A stretch of 64,000 bases of DNA, taken from NCBI GenBank assembly GCA_938003835.1, contig CALKXJ010000010.1, positions 62,001 through 126,000 on the forward strand, given 5' to 3'. Each line of letters begins with the position of its first letter. Position 1 is the first letter of the stretch. Source of the DNA: an uncultured Bryobacteraceae bacterium. Its GTDB lineage: Bacteria > Acidobacteriota > Terriglobia > Bryobacterales > Bryobacteraceae. The notes under the pieces are model-generated. The model searched no databases, was not told the DNA's origin, and saw nothing but the letters and a program-made list of their open reading frames with translations. Positions 16,644 through 24,100 of this stretch are shown one piece after another. Position numbers and translations under genes: made by a program.

Positions 16644-17735
16644 TCAGCGTTCAAGCAGCCAGGCGCAATCCTCAAGACGGCTCCCGGTGCCGTCGTTCAC
16701 CGCAAAGCGCTGGGGCCGAGGCCGGCCTTCTTTGTCGCGGCTCCGCCAGAGCGATGCCGATCCGTAAGCGCCGTCTTTGCGCAGCGCGTAGAAGGTGATG
16801 TCGAAGGCGGCCAGACGGCTGCGGTCGTTGTTGAAGTTACGCGCGATCCGCTTCAGGCATTCGAGACATGCCTCGCGCGGGTGCATGCCGGCACGCATGG
16901 CCTCGACGATGGTGTGCGCGCCCGCGACGCGGATGTTCTCCTCACCGCGCCCGGTGGCGCCGGCGGCGCCGACGTCCTGGTCGACGAACAGGCCAGCTCC
17001 GATGATCGGGGAATCGCCCACGCGGCCCGGGATCTTCCAGGCCAGACCGCTCGTCGTGGTGACGCCGGACATCTCGCCTTTGGCGTTCAGCGCCAGGCAA
17101 TTGATTGTGCCCGTGGGCGGGTTCGTCGCCACCTGCCAGGCCCAGGCCAGCGTGGCTTCGTCCACGTGAGGAAATCGCTGTCGGAGGGCCTGCGGGGACT
17201 TTTCGGGCGGAGCATCGAGCCCGTCGGTCCAGTTGTTGCGCCCGCTGGCGTCCCGGAGGGACTGCTTCCAGACCAGCCAGGCCAGGCGCGCCTTCTCGGT
17301 GAGCAGATTCTCTTCCTGGAATCCGTAAGCCTTGGCGAAGCGCAGTGCTCCTTCCCCGACCAGCATCACGTGATCGGTGCGCTCCATCACCAGCCGCGCC
17401 ACCTGCGCCGGATGGCGGATGCCACGCAGCCCGGCCACCGCACCTGCGCGCCGCGTCGGCCCGTGCATCACCGAGGCATCCAGCTCGACGATGCCTTCCT
17501 CGTTGGGCAATCCCCCGTAGCCGACCGTGGTGTCTTCCGGATCGTCCTCGTTGATGGCCACCCCGGCGACCACCGCATCGAGCGTGTCTCCGCCGGCCTG
17601 TAAGATCTCCATCGCCTTGGCGCAGGCGCGCTCGCCGTTGACGCTCGCGATGACAATGTTGCGCGGCTGCGCCGCGGCGAGCCGCACCGCTCCGGCCGCT
17701 GCCGGTCCCATCATCCATTCCCTTCGCGTCATCAT
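16644..17735 (-). CDS. Exported N4-(beta-N-acetylglucosaminyl)-L-asparaginase family protein
   Basis: A 363-residue Ntn-hydrolase. Family features are GGDTLDAVVAGV, the VGYGGLPNEEG-VELDASVMHG block, the nucleophile threonine at the processing site in PPTGTINCLAL, and GRVGDSPIIGAGLFVD followed by GRGEENIRV. These enzymes release GlcNAc-Asn linkages or beta-aspartyl residues after autocleavage. The N-terminus (MMTRREWMMGPAAAGAVRLAAAQ) contains a twin-arginine-like signal, so it is probably periplasmic. The start at 17735 follows GAGGAG; the frame upstream has no signal. It is divergent from aroA and its 3' end abuts the his promoter. Confidence 0.88.
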   Translation of the reverse strand: MMTRREWMMGPAAAGAVRLAAAQPRNIVIASVNGERACAKAMEILQAGGDTLDAVVAGVAINEDDPEDTTVGYGGLPNEEGIVELDASVMHGPTRRAGAVAGLRGIRHPAQVARLVMERTDHVMLVGEGALRFAKAYGFQEENLLTEKARLAWLVWKQSLRDASGRNNWTDGLDAPPEKSPQALRQRFPHVDEATLAWAWQVATNPPTGTINCLALNAKGEMSGVTTTSGLAWKIPGRVGDSPIIGAGLFVDQDVGAAGATGRGEENIRVAGAHTIVEAMRAGMHPREACLECLKRIARNFNNDRSRLAAFDITFYALRKDGAYGSASLWRSRDKEGRPRPQRFAVNDGTGSRLEDCAWLLER

Positions 17736-17849
17736 GGGGAACACCGTACTCCTCGTTGCTAGACTGATGTTCAGGATGCAGCGAAATCTGCGTGCAAAGC
17801 CCGTTCCTCCATTGTGCGGCGCGACGCGCGCGGCTAGCAAGGAAACCGA

Positions 17850-19130
17850 GTGATCATGGAGATCTCGCCCTCGGGACCGCTTCGCGGAGCGGTACGGCTG
17901 CCCGGCGACAAGTCCATCTCGCACCGCTATGCGATCCTGGCGGCCCTGGCCGAAGGCTCCACGCGGATCCGCAACTATTCAAGCGGGGCCGACTGCGCCT
18001 CGACGCTGGGCGCCCTGCGCGCCCTCGGAGTCCCGGTCGAGCGCGAGGCGAGCGAAGTCACGATCCGGGGGCGCGGCCCGGATGGTCTTCGCGCGCCTAA
18101 GGAAACCATTGACGCGGGCAACTCCGGCTCGACGATTCGCATGCTGAGCGGCGTGCTGGCCGCGCAACCGTTCACCAGCCGCATCAGCGGCGATGCCTCG
18201 CTTTCCCGGCGTCCCATGGACCGCATCATGCGACCTCTGGGCGAGATGGGCGCCGTCATCCGCGCGCGGGAAGGACGCTTCCCGCCGCTCGAGATCGAAG
18301 GCCGCCCGCTTCGCCCCATCAGCTACGCGCTGCCGGTGGCGAGCGCCCAGGTGAAGACCTGCGTGCTTCTGGCGGGCCTGTTCGCACCGGGCCGCACAAC
18401 GGTGATCGAGCCCGTGCCCACGCGCGATCACACCGAGATCGCCCTGCGCGAGTTCGGCGCCGACGTTGAAGTCGACGGCCGCCGCATCAGCGTCGAAGGG
18501 CCGGCCCGGCTGCGGCCGCGCGAACTCTGGGTTCCGGGAGACCTCTCCTCGGCGGCCTTCTTCCTGGTGGCGGCCACATTGATTCCGGGCAGCCTGGTGA
18601 CGCTCGAGCGCGTCGGACTGAATCCCCGGCGCGCCGCGCTGCTCGATTTTCTGGCGGGCCTGGGCGCGCGGATCCGCATCCTGGGCCTGGAACAAGCGCA
18701 CGGCGAGCCCGTCGGCGATCTCGAGGTGGAGCACGCGCCCGTGCGCGGCGGCCGCATCGAGGGCGGCCTCACCGCCGCCCTCATCGACGAGATCCCGGTG
18801 CTCGCCGTACTGGGCGCTGTTACGCGCGAAGGCCTGGAGGTCCGCGACGCGGCCGAACTGCGCGTCAAGGAAACCGACCGCATTGCCAGCGTGGCGGAGA
18901 ACCTGCGCCGCATGGGTGTGCGCATCGAAACGCGGGACGACGGTTTCTTCGTGCCGGGCAATCAGCACTTCGAGGGCGCCGAAGTGGACTCCTTCGGCGA
19001 CCATCGCATCGCCATGGCCTTCGCCGTCGCCGCGCTTGCCGCCCGCGGCCCATCCCGAATCCTGAACGCCGAAGCGGCCTCCGTCTCCTACCCCGAGTTT
19101 TTCGATACACTTCAGTCACTGCGCAGTTAG
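17850..19130 (+). CDS. aroA: 3-phosphoshikimate 1-carboxyvinyltransferase (EPSP synthase)
   Basis: A 426-residue shikimate-pathway enzyme that joins PEP and shikimate 3-phosphate. Signatures: LPGDKSISHRYAILAALAEG, the PEP-binding DAGNSGSTIRML, and the late LRVKETDRI and FGDHRIAMAF. Motifs are intact, so it should be active. The glycine-rich segment at the PEP site reads NSGST, as in the class II-like enzymes of Gram-positive bacteria rather than NAGTA. A GTG at 17850 and an ATG at 17856 are both possible starts after AAGGAAA. No other aro gene is nearby. Confidence 0.95.
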   Translation: MIMEISPSGPLRGAVRLPGDKSISHRYAILAALAEGSTRIRNYSSGADCASTLGALRALGVPVEREASEVTIRGRGPDGLRAPKETIDAGNSGSTIRMLSGVLAAQPFTSRISGDASLSRRPMDRIMRPLGEMGAVIRAREGRFPPLEIEGRPLRPISYALPVASAQVKTCVLLAGLFAPGRTTVIEPVPTRDHTEIALREFGADVEVDGRRISVEGPARLRPRELWVPGDLSSAAFFLVAATLIPGSLVTLERVGLNPRRAALLDFLAGLGARIRILGLEQAHGEPVGDLEVEHAPVRGGRIEGGLTAALIDEIPVLAVLGAVTREGLEVRDAAELRVKETDRIASVAENLRRMGVRIETRDDGFFVPGNQHFEGAEVDSFGDHRIAMAFAVAALAARGPSRILNAEAASVSYPEFFDTLQSLRS

Positions 19131-19156
19131 CAGGCGGCTGGAGGAGAGCCGCAGGG

Positions 19157-19795
19157 ATGGAGCCGGATACGTCGTCTCAACTCGCGCTCGAGGGACTGGT
19201 CCACGACCTCAACAACGTCTTCGAAACCATTTCCGATGCGGCTGAGCTGCTGGCCGCCGACCCGAATTATGCGTTCCTGGCAGCGGCGCTGCGCCGCTCC
19301 GTCGTTCGGGGCCGGCGCATCGTCGAGGATTTCACCGCCACCGCTTTAGGCCCGCAGGACTTTGCGGCGTTGCTCGACAGCGCCATCGAGTTCGCGGGCG
19401 ACCTCTTCCAGGCTCTCGACGCGCCTTTGGTCGAGTTCCGGCGGGACCTCGAGCCGGGCATCCGCGTCCGGGGAGGTTTCGCCGCCTGGGAGCGCGTCCT
19501 GGTGAACTTGTTCGTCAACGCCGCGCAGGCCATGAGAGAGGGAGGCTCGATCGAGATCTCGGCCCGGCAGACGGGCGACGCCGTGGAGATTTCCGTGGCC
19601 GATTCTGGTCCCGGCATTCCCGACGAGATCCTGCCGGAGATCTTCAAGCCGCACTTTTCCACCAAGTCGCCCAAGGCGGGCCTCGGGCTGCACATTGTTC
19701 AGTCGATCGTGACGCAAAACGGAGGTGTGGTGAAGGCGGCTAACCGGACGGACTCGCCCGGGGCGGTCTTCTCGATCCGCCTGCCCCGGATCTGA
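19157..19795 (+). CDS. Soluble histidine kinase without sensor domain
   Basis: A 212-residue protein made only of a kinase core. The phosphoacceptor is probably H16 in LVHDLNNVFETI (NtrB-like H-box). The ATP-binding part has the N box NLFVNAAQAM, G1 DSGPGIP, F box FKPHFSTKS and G2 GLGLHIV. There is no membrane segment, PAS or receiver domain, and no response-regulator gene is beside it, so its input and partner are unknown. It starts 26 bases after aroA and is probably read through from it. Confidence 0.85.
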   Translation: MEPDTSSQLALEGLVHDLNNVFETISDAAELLAADPNYAFLAAALRRSVVRGRRIVEDFTATALGPQDFAALLDSAIEFAGDLFQALDAPLVEFRRDLEPGIRVRGGFAAWERVLVNLFVNAAQAMREGGSIEISARQTGDAVEISVADSGPGIPDEILPEIFKPHFSTKSPKAGLGLHIVQSIVTQNGGVVKAANRTDSPGAVFSIRLPRI

Positions 19796-19804
19796 AGGGC
19801 AGCC

Positions 19805-21118
19805 TTACGGGCGCGGCTTGCGGGTCAGCGGGTCGTCGAAAGTCGAAGGAGGGCGTTCCGGCCGCGGCGGGTTGAAGATGAGCGTCACATCGGCGGTGAG
19901 CGCCTGGTCGTTGAGCTTCACCTGGGCCCGCGCCTCGCGCAGGTTGTCGAACAGCCCGCGCTCGCGCACCTGCTCGAGGAAGAAGTCGGGGTAGCCGGCC
20001 GGGAAAGGCTCGCCCGTTTTCAGTCCCCAGATCCGGCGGATCTCGTGCTCGCCGTGCAGGTCCAGTCCCTCCACGCGCAGAGAGCCGAAAGTGTACTGCG
20101 GCCCGGGCTCCACCACCAGCACCAGATCCACCGTGCGCCGCTCGTCGTCCAGACGGCGCTCGGCGCGGGTGACCACCTTGAGATGGCCGTCGCGGCGCAG
20201 GCGCGCGTTGACGCGCTCGATCGCCGCCGCGACTTCCTGAAAGTTCGCCAGGTCGCCGATCTTGAGCGCCGCCACCTTCACCAGCTCCTGGTCGAGCGAG
20301 GCGGTCCCTTCCACCTTGACGTCTCCCAGTTCGTAAGTTTCGCCCTCGTTGACCTCCACCGTGATCTTCAGGCCGCGGATATCGCCCGGCGCCCGCTCGG
20401 CGGTGATTCTCGGAAAGGTGACCCGCAAGCGCCCGCGCGCCTCGTACAGGGGCCGGATCGAGGCATCGAGCAGCTCGCGCATGCGCGATTCGGTGTAGCG
20501 CGAGCCGACCGCCACGCCGCGGATGGCCTCCCGCAGGGTCCCAGTCGGGATGACCTGGTTGCCGGTGAAGTCCACATCAGCAACCACCGGCATGGCGCCT
20601 GCGGGCCGGAACATGACATAAAGCTCGCCGGGCCGGTCGGCAGTCAGCTCGCCCGTCACCCTGACGTCGCGCCCCTTCTGCGCCAGATAGCGCTCGAGAT
20701 GGCCGGCGTAGCGGGCGATGGCCTCCTGGGTTCCCGGGATCTTTTCCCTGAACAGCGGCTCGACGGTCTCCAAATGCAGGCGCAACTCCTGATCCGGCGT
20801 CTCCAGGAATTCGAAGCGAATCGGGTAGACCTGCTCGATTTCGGCCACTTCAAAAACCACGGCATAGCCGTCACGCGAGGGCGCCGGGCCGAAGCGAAAG
20901 CCCACCGTTTCGAATGCCCCGCTGGAGATGAGCCGGTCGCGCGCCGCCTCGAACACGCGCTGATTGCCGGGCTGGCCGATCACCAGGCCCGTGAGCGCCA
21001 GGATCTCTTCGGAGGAATAAAGGCGGTTGCCTTCGACCGCGAGGCTGCGGATCGGCCAAGTCTGCGGCTGCCCCAGGCTGGCCATGGCAATGACTGCAAG
21101 GAGGGCGAGGCGCGTCAT
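19805..21118 (-). CDS. Periplasmic POTRA-domain protein (BamA/TamA-like, no barrel)
   Basis: A 437-residue protein with a signal peptide (TRLALLAVIAMASLGQPQ) and at least four to five POTRA-type units: IRSLAVEGNRLYSSEEI, VADVDFTGNQVIPTGTLREAI, ELGDVKVEGTASLDQELV and FGSLRVEGLDLHGEHEI. These are the periplasmic arms of BamA-family outer-membrane proteins. The C-terminus ends with a Pro-rich tail (RPERPPSTFDDPLTRKPRP), with no room for the 16-strand barrel. It may be a periplasmic chaperone or have lost its barrel. The ATG at 21118 overlaps the stop of the oxidase-like gene. Confidence 0.82.
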   Translation of the reverse strand: MTRLALLAVIAMASLGQPQTWPIRSLAVEGNRLYSSEEILALTGLVIGQPGNQRVFEAARDRLISSGAFETVGFRFGPAPSRDGYAVVFEVAEIEQVYPIRFEFLETPDQELRLHLETVEPLFREKIPGTQEAIARYAGHLERYLAQKGRDVRVTGELTADRPGELYVMFRPAGAMPVVADVDFTGNQVIPTGTLREAIRGVAVGSRYTESRMRELLDASIRPLYEARGRLRVTFPRITAERAPGDIRGLKITVEVNEGETYELGDVKVEGTASLDQELVKVAALKIGDLANFQEVAAAIERVNARLRRDGHLKVVTRAERRLDDERRTVDLVLVVEPGPQYTFGSLRVEGLDLHGEHEIRRIWGLKTGEPFPAGYPDFFLEQVRERGLFDNLREARAQVKLNDQALTADVTLIFNPPRPERPPSTFDDPLTRKPRP

Positions 21119-22389
21119 TCGCACTGTTTAGACGCGGCCAAGCGGGCGGCGGGTTCAGGAGCATGCCCGAACAGCGAACGGAGCAGGTCCCGGGCGGCAA
21201 CGGCAAGCGCTGCCACCAGGCCAATCGTTCCAAGAAAGGAGATGGTATCCAGCCGCCCGAAGGAGTCGGCGAGCGCGCCAGGACCCCACGGCCGTCCCAG
21301 ATACCCAGTGACGAAACTCGGAAAGAAAGCGAAGTTCCAGGCGCCGAAGAGGAGCAGCGCCGCCAGGCCCGTCGCCGCCTCAGGTGTGGCCCGCCCCGCG
21401 ATCACATCCCGCCAGTGATGGACTCCTGCCAGGAAGGCGGCAAGCACCACTCCCGCCATGAAGTGCAAATGAGCGCTCTCGAAGGCGGTGGCCGCCAGAT
21501 GCGCGTTCGTGGGAGCGCTCGCCAGAAGCAGGAAACCGCCGCCAGAGATCATCGCCAGGCCGATCGACGTCCAGGCGAAGGCCAGAGCGGGCCCGCGCGC
21601 CGGCGGCTGGCGCAAAACGGTCGCCAGAAGCGCGGCAACCAGCGCCGCCGGCGGCAACACGGCAAGGAGCAAGCTCCCGGCAAGCACGGGGCCGAGCTCC
21701 AAGGCGAGCAGCCGGCTCCCCCAAGGCAGAAAGGTCGACGCCGCGATGGCGCCGAGCAGCCACGGAACGAGTCTGCGGCCATAGAGCGCGCCGCCTGAGG
21801 AATCCCGGACTACCTCTGCGACAACACCCAGTGCCGGCACGAGCGCGAGCGGCGCCACCGGGGCTGGTTCCAAGCCACCAGTCGCGAGTCTTGCCAACCA
21901 CGCCGTTCCGCTCAAGACGATCGACCAGGCGAACGGTCCGCAGGACTGACGGCGGCGAACGGCGAGCATCAGGCTGAGGAACGTAAAAGCGAGCGACAAA
22001 GCGCCAAGGATGGCGCAACGGCGCAAGTCCGGCTCCCCGCGAACCAGCCCGGCGAGCCAGACCGCGCCGGCGACGAGCCAGAGGCACCAACCCGCCAGCG
22101 CCAGCCACGGCGCCGGCCGCGACTCCAACACCGCCAACCCCAGGCCCGCGGGAATCGCCGGCAAGAGCACCAGCAGGACCATCCCGCAGCCATGCCAGGC
22201 GCCGAGCAGCTCGTAGCTCTTTGCCTCGAGGAGATCTCCCGCCGGGAAGAGGATCCCCGCCTGAACGGCCACCGCGCCGAGAAAGCCGGCCAGCCCGACC
22301 AGCGGCATCGCGACCAGATAGAGGATCGCGATGCGCCGCGCATCGGCGGCGAGCAACCAGGCGCGAACCGTGTAGGAGGCGGTGCTCAC
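21115..22389 (-). CDS. Heme-copper oxidase subunit I homologue lacking CuB ligands
   Basis: A 424-residue protein with about 11-12 membrane segments. Helix II keeps the heme ligand (GAWHGCGM, H66), and helix X keeps both heme histidines (ESAHLHFMAG, H307 and H309); the later WNFAFFPSFVTGYLGRP matches subunit I. The CuB site is gone: where helix VI should read GHPEVY the protein has PAPVAP (H to A176, Y to P180), and where helix VII should read WAHH it has WGSR (S225, R226). It therefore cannot reduce oxygen by the usual chemistry, but may hold one or two hemes. It is the last cistron of the complex III operon, overlapping the subunit II gene (ATGA). Confidence 0.8.
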   Translation of the reverse strand: MSTASYTVRAWLLAADARRIAILYLVAMPLVGLAGFLGAVAVQAGILFPAGDLLEAKSYELLGAWHGCGMVLLVLLPAIPAGLGLAVLESRPAPWLALAGWCLWLVAGAVWLAGLVRGEPDLRRCAILGALSLAFTFLSLMLAVRRRQSCGPFAWSIVLSGTAWLARLATGGLEPAPVAPLALVPALGVVAEVVRDSSGGALYGRRLVPWLLGAIAASTFLPWGSRLLALELGPVLAGSLLLAVLPPAALVAALLATVLRQPPARGPALAFAWTSIGLAMISGGGFLLLASAPTNAHLAATAFESAHLHFMAGVVLAAFLAGVHHWRDVIAGRATPEAATGLAALLLFGAWNFAFFPSFVTGYLGRPWGPGALADSFGRLDTISFLGTIGLVAALAVAARDLLRSLFGHAPEPAARLAASKQCE

Positions 22390-23252
22390 CGTGGACCTCC
22401 CTCGAGTGTCTTCAGATACTGGAGCAGGGCGTTCAACTGGCTTTCACTCAACTGGCCGGCAAAAGAAGGCATCACGGGCTCGTAGCCTGCCACGACCTTG
22501 GCATCGGGCTCGCGGATGGATTCAAGAACGTAGTCCTCGTCGGCCGTAAGCGTCGTGCCCTCGCGCAGGGTGACCGTGCGGCCGATCAGGCCCGCCAGAG
22601 CCGGACCCCGTCCCGCTCCGTCCGGGCGGTGGCAATTTTCGCATTTGAGGTTCAAGTAAAGGCGCCGGCCCGCCTCCAGGGGGGATTCGCCCGGCACCTC
22701 CCCGCGCGCCCACTGCAAGTACTCGCGCAGGTCCATCACCACCACCGTGCCCCGCATCGCCCGGTTGTGCGGCCCGCAACGCGCCGCACAATACAGCACG
22801 AACTGCCCTTTCTGCTGCGTCTTGAGCTCGAGCGCCGTCTCCCGTCCAACAAACATGAACTTCTTGACACGGAGGGCCGGGATGGACAGCGCGTGCGGTA
22901 CATCTTCCGAGCTCATCCGGAGGCGCACCGGATAGCCTAGTGGCAGGTGCAGTTCATTGAGCTCGCGCCGCCCTTCCGGATGCTGCACCTTCCACATCCA
23001 CTGCCTGGCCACGACATCGATTTCGATGGCGGGCTCTGCATGCGGCGCGCCCCGTGCCACCAGATAGCTCCCCAGCGCGAACGACGCCAGTACCAGCACG
23101 GCCGCTACCACCCATGCGACCGCCATCACCCGCAAGCGCCGCGGCGCCAAGGGCCTCCGCCGCCGCAGCGCCCAAAGGGCGAGCAATCCGAAGCCCGCCG
23201 TCGCCAGCGTCATGGCCAGCGCCAGAGTGTCCACTCGAGCCGTATCCGTCAT
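22386..23252 (-). CDS. Cytochrome c oxidase subunit II fused to cytochrome c
   Basis: A 288-residue membrane-anchored protein. Two N-terminal helices (about 8-30 and 44-64) are followed by the cupredoxin domain (ARQWMWKVQ, NELHLPLGYPVRLRMSSEDVPHAL) and a C-terminal class I cytochrome c with CENCH (204-208) and axial methionine in VMPSF. CuA ligands are H120, C155, C159 and M166, but the last histidine is at position 162 (CGPHNRAM) instead of the usual 163 (CGxxHxxM). The start at 23252 overlaps actE (ATGA). It probably passes electrons from alternative complex III; the CuA irregularity and its odd partner make the acceptor uncertain. Confidence 0.85.
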   Translation of the reverse strand: MTDTARVDTLALAMTLATAGFGLLALWALRRRRPLAPRRLRVMAVAWVVAAVLVLASFALGSYLVARGAPHAEPAIEIDVVARQWMWKVQHPEGRRELNELHLPLGYPVRLRMSSEDVPHALSIPALRVKKFMFVGRETALELKTQQKGQFVLYCAARCGPHNRAMRGTVVVMDLREYLQWARGEVPGESPLEAGRRLYLNLKCENCHRPDGAGRGPALAGLIGRTVTLREGTTLTADEDYVLESIREPDAKVVAGYEPVMPSFAGQLSESQLNALLQYLKTLEGGPR

Positions 23253-24100
23253 CGTTCGCCCGCCTTCCCTGCTACAGAGGCGCGCACGGGGAGGCCGGCC
23301 TCGAGCAACAGCTCGACGGCGCGCTCCACGGGGATGTGTAGGATCTTCTTCTCCGGGTCGATCCAGCCGTACGAGCCCAGCCGCGCCCGCTGCTCCGCCT
23401 GCACCTGAGCGAGTTCCGCCGGCGGATCCCGTTGCAGGCGCACTGGGGGAATCTCGGGTGTGGGCGCCCGGGCAGGCGGGATGCCCGCAGGGATCTCCGG
23501 GAGCCGCGCCCACTGGCTCAGTTGCAGGGCGCGGAGCCAGGCAACGATAGCCCACCGGTCCTCCGGCGGAATCCGGTCGGCAAAGTCATCCATCGCTCCG
23601 ATACCCCGGCTGATGACGTCGAAGAAGTGTCCTACCGGCGCCTGGCGCAGCCGCTCGATGTGATAAGACGGCGGGCGGCGAAACCCCCGGCGGACAACCA
23701 TGCCGTCGCCGTAGCCCGCCAACCCGTGACAGGGCGCGCAGAAGATCTCGAAGCGCTCACGCCCGCGCGCGAAATGCCGGCGCGTGATGGCAAACGGAAA
23801 GCTCTCGGCGAGCGGCGGGCCCGCCAGGCGCGCCAGGGTGCGCTCCAGGGCCTCCTCCGAAGTCGGGAACAGCTCCACCGGCTGCTTCGCCTGCTCGGAG
23901 TAGCCGGTGTAGAGGTGGCGGTCTTCCAGGAGCCGTCCGCGCGCCACCGTGCCGGGCGGCTGCGGTCGCAGCGAACGGCGGTCGGCGAAAAACTCGAAAC
24001 GCTCCATCGGCTCGAGCCTCGGCTGGTCGTACATCTCCCGGCGACATCCCCCCGCCAGAAGTGCGAGCGCGCAGGCCACCACACTAGCCCGGAACTTCAT
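23249..24100 (-). CDS. actE: Alternative complex III cytochrome c lipoprotein ActE
   Basis: A 283-residue lipoprotein (lipobox LAGGC, C19) with one heme-c site, CAPCH at 121-125, followed by GDGMVVRRGFRRPPSYH, typical of ActE. The C-terminal extension (GSYGWIDPEKKILHIPVERAVELL) is the conserved segment found at the end of such proteins when they precede oxidase subunits. It overlaps the actCD stop by 17 bases and the subunit II gene by four. It should carry electrons from the complex to the next acceptor on the periplasmic face. Confidence 0.85.
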   Translation of the reverse strand: MKFRASVVACALALLAGGCRREMYDQPRLEPMERFEFFADRRSLRPQPPGTVARGRLLEDRHLYTGYSEQAKQPVELFPTSEEALERTLARLAGPPLAESFPFAITRRHFARGRERFEIFCAPCHGLAGYGDGMVVRRGFRRPPSYHIERLRQAPVGHFFDVISRGIGAMDDFADRIPPEDRWAIVAWLRALQLSQWARLPEIPAGIPPARAPTPEIPPVRLQRDPPAELAQVQAEQRARLGSYGWIDPEKKILHIPVERAVELLLEAGLPVRASVAGKAGER

